From Ruminococcus sp. (GTDB lineage Bacteria > Bacillota > Clostridia > Oscillospirales > Ruminococcaceae): 46,857 nucleotides of DNA. The notes under the pieces were generated by a model. It ran no database searches. It worked only from the letters and a program-made list of their open reading frames with translations, and was not told where the DNA came from. The translations under genes and the position numbers were made by a program. Position 1 is the stretch's first letter, and each line of letters starts with the position of its first letter. The stretch lies in the NCBI RefSeq assembly GCF_016287535.1, contig NZ_JAEFAJ010000025.1, forward strand, positions 1-46,857. The letters are read 5' to 3'. Shown here one piece after another: positions 41,902 to 46,857 of this stretch.

Positions 41902-41989
41902 GGTTATCTTCCTTACTTGCCGAATACCGCAGATAGTCCTCTATTCTGCCGCTCTCGGCGAATATGCTCCAAAATATATCCTCGTTCAC
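41888..41989 (-). CDS. yqzL: YqzL-like small protein
   Basis: A 33-residue open frame starting with GTG, 4 bases after GGAGGG, reading M-N-E-D-I-F-W-S-I-F-A-E-S-G-R-I-E-D-Y-L. The W-x2-F-x3-G-x-I-x2-Y-L pattern is that of YqzL, a tiny protein of unknown function encoded between era and recO in Firmicutes, exactly its position here. It overlaps the recO start by 14 bases. Too short for usual gene finding. Confidence 0.8.
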   Translation of the reverse strand: MNEDIFWSIFAESGRIEDYLRYSASKEDNHDNC

Positions 41990-42065
41990 TGAACCCTCCG
42001 CAGAAAAAAGTGAGCTCATGCTCCCTCAATATTTTCTGCGGAGGATATGTAAATATTAACGGTAA

Positions 42066-42959
42066 TTATTTCTCTGAAAGTCCGAAGCTGCGTATCAGGT
42101 TCTCCCTGTTGCGCCAGTCCTCCTTGACCTTGACCCAGCATTTTAGATTGACCTTTATCTGGAAGAAGTCCTCCAGCTCTATCCTTGCGGCTGTGGAAGC
42201 CTTTTTCAGCATAGCGCCGCCCTTGCCTATGATTATCCCTTTGTGGGACTCCTTTTCACAGTAGATAACGGCAGATATATCAAGTATATCCTTGTCGTCG
42301 CGCTCGCTCATCTGCTCTACTCCGACGGCTATACCATGCGGCACCTCATCACTCAGAAGAGTGAGCAGCTTTTCACGTATCATCTCAGCCGCCAGCACCT
42401 TTTCCGGCTGGTCGGTTATCATGTCCTCCGGGAAGAAGTGTACCGACTCCTCCGCAAGTGCGATTATCTCGTCGATGACTATATCAACGCCGCTGTTTTC
42501 GGTGACGCTTACCGGAACTACTGCCTGAAACTGTATCTTTGAGGTCAGCTCCGCTATGACCGGAGCCAGTTCGTCCTTGTTCCTGAGCAGGTCTATCTTG
42601 TTGAGCACCAGTATCACCGGCATTTTCGAGCTGTTCATAGATTTCAGCAGGTCAAGCTCCTGCTGGTTTATTTTTTTTGTGCAGTCCATTACGAAAACTA
42701 CCGCGTCAATGTCGCTGACCGACTCCTTAACGGTATTCAGCATATGCTCACTGAGCTTGTTCACGGGCTTGTGAAGTCCGGGGGTATCGAAGAATACCAG
42801 CTGAACGTCGTCGATATTGCGGATACCCGTGATACGGGTACGTGTGGTCTGCGGCTTGCTGCTGACCGAAGCTATCTTCTCGCCGACGATAGCGTTGAGG
42901 AGAGAGGATTTGCCAGCATTGGTGCGTCCTGCGATAGTAACGAAAGCTGTTCTCGGCAT
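42066..42959 (-). CDS. era: GTPase Era
   Basis: A 297-residue GTPase that binds 16S rRNA and acts in 30S maturation. GTPase motifs: G1 GRTNAGKSS (about 11-19), G3 DTPGLH (about 59-64), G4 NKID (about 121-124); C-terminal KH domain (about 205-290) with VIYCEKESHKGIIIGKGG (in pieces). Start overlaps the ybeY stop by 1 base. Note T in G1 where P is usual (GRPNVGKS). Confidence 0.96.
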   Translation of the reverse strand: MPRTAFVTIAGRTNAGKSSLLNAIVGEKIASVSSKPQTTRTRITGIRNIDDVQLVFFDTPGLHKPVNKLSEHMLNTVKESVSDIDAVVFVMDCTKKINQQELDLLKSMNSSKMPVILVLNKIDLLRNKDELAPVIAELTSKIQFQAVVPVSVTENSGVDIVIDEIIALAEESVHFFPEDMITDQPEKVLAAEMIREKLLTLLSDEVPHGIAVGVEQMSERDDKDILDISAVIYCEKESHKGIIIGKGGAMLKKASTAARIELEDFFQIKVNLKCWVKVKEDWRNRENLIRSFGLSEK

Positions 42960-43471
42960 CAGGCTTTTTCTCCGTTCACAACGAAAGTAACGTCTCTTGA
43001 GATACCGAGCTTCTCAAGGACGGATTCTTCCTTTTCACGCATGATGCGCTGTTCGAGCTGACCTGTCTCGTGGTCGTATCCCAGCAGATGGAGCATTGAA
43101 TGTACTGTGAGGAAGCCTACTTCTCTTTCAAGTGAGTGTCCGTAATTCTGAGCCTGCTTTACAGCTGTTTCCAGTGAGATGACAACATCTCCCAGCTGTA
43201 CCGCGCCTGTTTCGGGATTTACCTCTACAGCTCCGTCCTCGCCTGTGAGCGGAAATGAGAGTACATCTGTGACTGCGTCTTTATTTCTGTATATCTTATT
43301 GAGATTCTTTATTTCATTATTGCTTACGAACGAAACGCTTACCTCAGCGTCCTTGCCGAAATTCTCAGTTGTGAGAACTGCCTGACAGCATCTTCTGATA
43401 AGGAGCCTTATACCTACGGGGACCTTCACCTCTGTCTGATTATTCTTGACATAAACCTTTAACTTAGCCAT
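42959..43471 (-). CDS. ybeY: Endoribonuclease YbeY
   Basis: A 170-residue zinc RNase for 16S rRNA 3' maturation and ribosome quality control. The metal motif HSMLHLLGYDHE (HxxxHxxxxxH, about 121-132) and LNKIYRNKDAVTDVLSFPL are diagnostic. The frame is open upstream, but the ATG giving MAKLKVYVKNN with a GGGAG site is preferred; it overlaps the phoH 3' end by 8 bases. Confidence 0.95.
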   Translation of the reverse strand: MAKLKVYVKNNQTEVKVPVGIRLLIRRCCQAVLTTENFGKDAEVSVSFVSNNEIKNLNKIYRNKDAVTDVLSFPLTGEDGAVEVNPETGAVQLGDVVISLETAVKQAQNYGHSLEREVGFLTVHSMLHLLGYDHETGQLEQRIMREKEESVLEKLGISRDVTFVVNGEKA

Positions 43472-44432
43472 GATTATTTTTTCTCCCTTCATTGTATTTT
43501 TCATAAGCCTTGATAATATCCTGTACAAGTCTGTGTCTTACTACATCCTTCTCCGTGAAGCGATGTATCTCGATATCGTCTATCCCCCTCAGGACCTTGA
43601 CAGCCTCCACAAGTCCGGATCTCTTTGTATCGGGGAGGTCTATCTGGGTGATATCGCCTGTTATTACCATTCTGCTCTCGTTTCCGAGGCGGGTGAGAAA
43701 CATTTTGATCTGTTCCGAAGTAGTGTTCTGGGCTTCATCGAGTATGATGAACGCCTCATCGAGAGTACGTCCGCGCATATAAGCGAGAGGAGCCACTTCG
43801 ATTATCCCTTTTTCCATATAGCGTGCGAAGCTCTCCGCACCGAACATATCGAACAGGGCGTCATAGAGAGGGCGCAGATAAGGATCCACCTTATCCTGAA
43901 GGTCGCCGGGAAGGAAGCCCAGCTTCTCTCCTGCTTCAACAGCAGGACGGGTAAGGATGATCTTTTTGATCTTATGCTCGCGGAACGCCTTTACAGCCAT
44001 AGCCACGGCGAGGTATGTCTTTCCTGTGCCTGCAGGACCTATGCCGAGAACTATGGTATTGTTCTTTATCGCGTCTGTGTAGCGTTTCTGTCCCACTGTA
44101 CGGGGGCGCAGTATCTTACCTGAGGCGGTCACGCATATACCGTCTCCGCCGAGCTCATGGAGCTCCTCCTCTATGCCGTCAGCGACCATAGAGGCAACGT
44201 AGCGGACCGTCTGCTCATTGACGGCATTTCCCTTATCTGCAAACTCCATAAGGGCGCGGAGGGCCTTTTCGGCACCTGCGGTATCGCCGTCGCCGATTAT
44301 TTTGATACCGCCGTCCCTGCTGACAACGGTGACATTGAAATCCTTCTGTATTCTGCTGACATTTCCGTCAAGCTGTCCGAAGAGGGCTGAAAGCTGCTCC
44401 GGACTGTCAGCGGGTACGAATATTTCCGACAT
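43464..44432 (-). CDS. phoH: PhoH-family ATPase (YbeZ/PhoL)
   Basis: A 322-residue RNA-linked ATPase usually encoded beside ybeY. A KH-like N-terminal part (about 10-75), then Walker A GPAGTGKT (about 136-143), FIILDEAQNTT (Walker B, about 227-237) and RMVITGDITQIDLP. Likely acts with YbeY and Era in rRNA processing. It overlaps the CYTH gene by 1 base. Confidence 0.93.
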   Translation of the reverse strand: MSEIFVPADSPEQLSALFGQLDGNVSRIQKDFNVTVVSRDGGIKIIGDGDTAGAEKALRALMEFADKGNAVNEQTVRYVASMVADGIEEELHELGGDGICVTASGKILRPRTVGQKRYTDAIKNNTIVLGIGPAGTGKTYLAVAMAVKAFREHKIKKIILTRPAVEAGEKLGFLPGDLQDKVDPYLRPLYDALFDMFGAESFARYMEKGIIEVAPLAYMRGRTLDEAFIILDEAQNTTSEQIKMFLTRLGNESRMVITGDITQIDLPDTKRSGLVEAVKVLRGIDDIEIHRFTEKDVVRHRLVQDIIKAYEKYNEGRKNNHG

Positions 44433-44950
44433 TAATTATTTTCTCCAATCTTCTGTTCGGGGAAAGCTCCTGCTGCCGCAAGAGCCGCATTGGAATAGCG
44501 CCTGTCCGCAGAAACGTCTCTGAGGACCTTAACATTATCAGGGAAATCTATAGTCTGCTCCGGCGAAGAAAGCTCAAGCTCCATGATGGCGAGCTTATCC
44601 GAAAAAGGGTAAGTATCCAGTTCAAAAAGCTGATCGTGGTAATCAAAGCAGTAACGCACCTTTATGACCTGAGGGCAGTCGGTGCGGTGCTCTCCGAGGA
44701 GCCTGCGGTACTCATCGCCGCTTATCTCGTATTCGTTTTCCTCTCTTGTGACAGGACTGAGGAACACCTTTTCAGTATAGGTATACTTTACGCATCCGTT
44801 TTCATCAACAGATCTCACTCTGCGCTGGGACCCGTTCACTCCGCTTCTGAGGTAGGTCTGAACGATACCTATCCTGCGTTTCACATCAAGTTCTGATACA
44901 TCGGGGAATTCAACGAGAAATTTACGTTCTATCTCATAATTCTTTCCCAT
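44432..44950 (-). CDS. CYTH-domain phosphatase
   Basis: A 172-residue CYTH (triphosphate tunnel) protein. The signature EIERKFLV (about 5-12) is followed by QTYLRS, RVRSV, YTYTEKV and LELSSPEQTIDFP with alternating charged residues lining the tunnel. Family members hydrolyse triphosphate, thiamine triphosphate or make cAMP; substrate cannot be chosen. Start ATG lies 7 bases after GGAG; a GTG two codons earlier is possible. First gene of the CYTH-phoH-ybeY-era-yqzL-recO unit. Confidence 0.88.
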   Translation of the reverse strand: MGKNYEIERKFLVEFPDVSELDVKRRIGIVQTYLRSGVNGSQRRVRSVDENGCVKYTYTEKVFLSPVTREENEYEISGDEYRRLLGEHRTDCPQVIKVRYCFDYHDQLFELDTYPFSDKLAIMELELSSPEQTIDFPDNVKVLRDVSADRRYSNAALAAAGAFPEQKIGENN

Positions 44951-45001
44951 AAGCACACTCCGAAAACGATGATTTTGCGTTGATCTCTTTCAACATTTTT
45001 A

Positions 45002-45030
45002 TTATACAACTTTTTTTGAATAATGTCAAC
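45002..45030 (-). promoter_or_regulatory. Promoter of the CYTH-phoH-era-recO operon
   Basis: Minus-strand -35 TTGACA (45025-45030), 17-base spacer, perfect -10 TATAAT (45002-45007), about 50 bases upstream of the CYTH start. Confidence 0.9.
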
Positions 45031-45100
45031 AAAATAATCAGGATATTCTGTTTAATATGCTAAATTTAACCACATTGTCACCATTTTGTCACATACTGGC

Positions 45101-45847
45101 TCATATATCCCTCAGCATCAGGTTGAAGGGATTGAAAAAGCTCTCCTGAAGTTCTGCCGGAGGGGCTTCAACAATGGCAGTACCACTGCTGCCCGTCAGC
45201 GGTATTTCGACTGTCAGCGAATCTCTTCCGGACACGGCCGAAGCTGATATCCGCTCTGCAAGTCCGCTGATTATCTCATCAGGATATTCACTGAAAACAT
45301 CGGGTACGCTGAACGCTCCTTCGTCCACAAATGTCCTCAAACTGCGCACTGAAATGTTTAAAGTTTTCAACGCTGCCTCACACTCTATCTCAAGCTCTGC
45401 TTTTTCGCCGTCAGCAAGAATTATCTGCTTTCTTACGAATCCGAGTATCAGAAACTGAAGCGTCCCGCGATCTGTCCTTATGTATACCTCCGGAACGCTT
45501 TTTACGGTTATACTGCACTTGCCGTCAGCAGCTGCCTCACATTTTGCCGCAAGCTCCTTTATAAAAGCGTCCGCTCTGACAGAAGTGAGCTCCTCCGCGG
45601 CAAGCCTTTCGGATGCGAGAGCTCTGCTCAGCTCGGTATTCCTCATAAGGTCGCAGCACATCGTCAGTATACTGTCTATCAGCTCTCCGCTTTCCCTGCT
45701 GCCGCACTTTTCCAGCGTCTCACGCAGGAGCTCGCAGGACGCCGATATGCCGGTCACCGAACGCCTGACGAGATAATCCGAACATTTCAGGTATTCCTTT
45801 GCGAAGCTGCTCCCGAAGAAAGCTGTTATTTCGTTTTTTCTGTCCAT
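45101..45847 (-). CDS. Histidine-kinase-like protein without clear catalytic motifs
   Basis: A 248-residue soluble protein. Residues about 20-80 form two helices resembling a kinase dimerisation domain (RRSVTGISASCELLRETLE ... DLMRNTELSRA), but no phosphoacceptor His is in place; residues about 115-230 resemble a GHKL-type ATPase fold (TDRGTLQFLILGFVRKQI) without good N or G boxes. It may be a degenerate kinase, scaffold or partner of another regulator; assignment is tentative. AGAGGAGG site before ATG. It is divergent from gap. Confidence 0.45.
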   Translation of the reverse strand: MDRKNEITAFFGSSFAKEYLKCSDYLVRRSVTGISASCELLRETLEKCGSRESGELIDSILTMCCDLMRNTELSRALASERLAAEELTSVRADAFIKELAAKCEAAADGKCSITVKSVPEVYIRTDRGTLQFLILGFVRKQIILADGEKAELEIECEAALKTLNISVRSLRTFVDEGAFSVPDVFSEYPDEIISGLAERISASAVSGRDSLTVEIPLTGSSGTAIVEAPPAELQESFFNPFNLMLRDI

Positions 45848-45861
45848 GACTCCTCCTCTTT

Positions 45862-45883
45862 CCTATATATTACCTATATATTA
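45862..45883. repeat. Tandem 11-base repeat in the gap upstream of gap
   Basis: CCTATATATTA occurs twice in direct tandem just upstream of the kinase-like gene. It could contain that gene's -10 region. The rest of the 360-base gap (45884-46147) shows only A/T-rich sequence and a small TTATCA/TGATAA palindrome (about 45964-45976). Confidence 0.5.
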
Positions 45884-46147
45884 ATACGACGCGCAGATTC
45901 CGGTCATTACAAACGGACTGCGTTCCCTGAACATAATTCAAGGGGGTATTGATCAAATAATATTTTATCAGTGATAAACATACTGCTGTTTCACAAAATA
46001 TATTATACTACACAAGTTAAAAAAATGGAATAGATATAAGCCGTTTTTACGCCAAAGAAACTGCAACAAAAATTTTGATATCAACAATTATATGTTTGTA
46101 CAATATGCACTTTTCACGAAATTTCTGTTATTTTTTTGTCGAACCTC

Positions 46148-46176
46148 TTGAAAAATTATCCGAGTTGAGTTATAAT
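46148..46176 (+). promoter_or_regulatory. Promoter of gap
   Basis: -35 TTGAAA (46148-46153), 17-base spacer, perfect -10 TATAAT (46171-46176), 32 bases before the ATG, with an AGGAGG ribosome site between. Confidence 0.88.
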
Positions 46177-46208
46177 AAAACCATACAAATTTTTAGGAGG
46201 TATATCCC

Positions 46209-46857
46209 ATGTCAGTTAAAGTTGCTATTAATGGTTTCGGCCGTATCGGTCGTCTTGCATTCAGACAGATGTTTGATGCTCCCGGTTATGAGGTAGTTGC
46301 AATCAACGACCTTACAAAGCCTTCAATGCTCGCTCAGCTCCTCAAGTATGATACAGCTCAGGGCGGTTACTGCGGAAAGATCGGTGAGAATCTCCACACT
46401 GTATCAGCAGACGACGAGAAGGGCACAATCACTGTTGACGGCAAGACTCTTACAATCTATGCTATGGCTAACGCTGCAGAGCTTCCTTGGGGCAAGATCG
46501 GCGTTGACGTAGTTCTTGAGTGTACAGGTTTCTACTGCTCAAAGGACAAGTCACAGGCTCATATCGATGCCGGTGCTAAGAAGGTCGTTATCTCAGCTCC
46601 TGCAGGAAATGATCTTCCTACAATCGTTTACAGCGTAAACGAGAAGACTCTCACAAAGGATGACAAGATCATCTCAGCTGCATCATGCACAACAAACTGC
46701 CTCGCTCCTATGGCTAAGGCACTCAACGACTATGCTCCTATCCAGAGCGGTATCATGAGCACAATCCACGCTTACACAGGCGATCAGATGATCCTTGACG
46801 GTCCTCACAGAAAGGGCGACTTCAGAAGAGCAAGAGCTGGTGCTGCAAACATCGTTC
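46209..46857 (+). CDS. gap: Glyceraldehyde-3-phosphate dehydrogenase, 5' part
   Basis: Glycolytic NAD-dependent enzyme; 216 codons are inside the window and the gene runs off the right edge. It begins [19 protein letters not shown] (Rossmann motif) and carries the catalytic cysteine in [12 protein letters not shown] (about Cys160), then [19 protein letters not shown] (in pieces), all canonical. Codon choice (CTC, AAG, GCT, ATC) is that of a highly expressed gene. Confidence 0.98.
   Translation, partial: MSVKVAINGFGRIGRLAFRQMFDAPGYEVVAINDLTKPSMLAQLLKYDTAQGGYCGKIGENLHTVSADDEKGTITVDGKTLTIYAMANAAELPWGKIGVDVVLECTGFYCSKDKSQAHIDAGAKKVVISAPAGNDLPTIVYSVNEKTLTKDDKIISAASCTTNCLAPMAKALNDYAPIQSGIMSTIHAYTGDQMILDGPHRKGDFRRARAGAANIV

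Noticed and set aside
43470..44123. 217-codon plus-strand frame opposite phoH
   Set aside because: Shadow of phoH codon bias; product has no recognisable domain and phoH is unambiguous.

Overview
The window is a chromosomal segment of a low-to-moderate GC, cellulolytic member of the Firmicutes, most likely a Ruminococcus (R. flavefaciens/R. albus type). The evidence is two secreted enzymes with Thr-rich linkers and type I dockerins (a GH9-CBM3 cellulase and a pectinesterase-pectate lyase fusion), Firmicutes operon orders (rpmG-secE-nusG-rplK, tepA-ftsK, cmk-plsC-ispH/S1, phoH-ybeY-era-yqzL-recO) and strong sigma-A promoters with mostly 17-base spacers. No rRNA, tRNA, CRISPR array, transposase or phage gene was found.

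Layout. 1-1200 (minus): start of rplK, then nusG, secE, rpmG behind one promoter. 1450-9380 (plus): tepA, ftsK, a YgiQ-type radical SAM protein, an MBL-fold protein, DUF3006 and a BaiN/HI0933 flavoprotein. 9400-13790 (plus): yccF, a PF06541 membrane protein, cmk, plsC, and an ispH-rpsA fusion ending in a good terminator. 13815-18240: a Thr-rich lipoprotein (plus) facing a 1141-residue dockerin pectinase (minus). 18400-20430 (plus): hpt and a purine permease. 20460-31850 (minus): a polyamine block, speD-speA-(membrane protein)-speE-speB-(three DUF3592 proteins)-CASDH-vanZ-cyclophilin-nspC-phosphatase. 31950-34500: a TPM-like membrane protein divergent from pspA. 34500-35480 (minus): a padR-DUF2812 pair. 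35550-38400 (minus): a GH9 cellulase. 38560-45030 (minus): mutS2, recO, yqzL, era, ybeY, phoH and a CYTH protein. Then a kinase-like protein (minus) and the start of gap (plus).

How genes work together. The polyamine block encodes arginine to agmatine to putrescine (SpeA, SpeB) and both known routes from putrescine to spermidine (SpeD/SpeE and CASDH/NspC). It starts with a ~320-base structured leader ending in a terminator-like hairpin, the best candidate here for an undescribed regulatory RNA. The two dockerin enzymes share nearly identical dockerins and a 17-base identical promoter/start-site block, suggesting co-regulation and one common scaffold.

Other signals not explained by genes: a ~185-base intergenic repeat with hairpin ends (three full copies and one solo end), each abutting or supplying a stop codon; a perfect internal -10 box plus a strong internal Shine-Dalgarno inside the ispH-S1 fusion, able to give free S1; PadR-type inverted repeats; and two small genes that are easily missed (yqzL and a 57-residue membrane protein after pspA).
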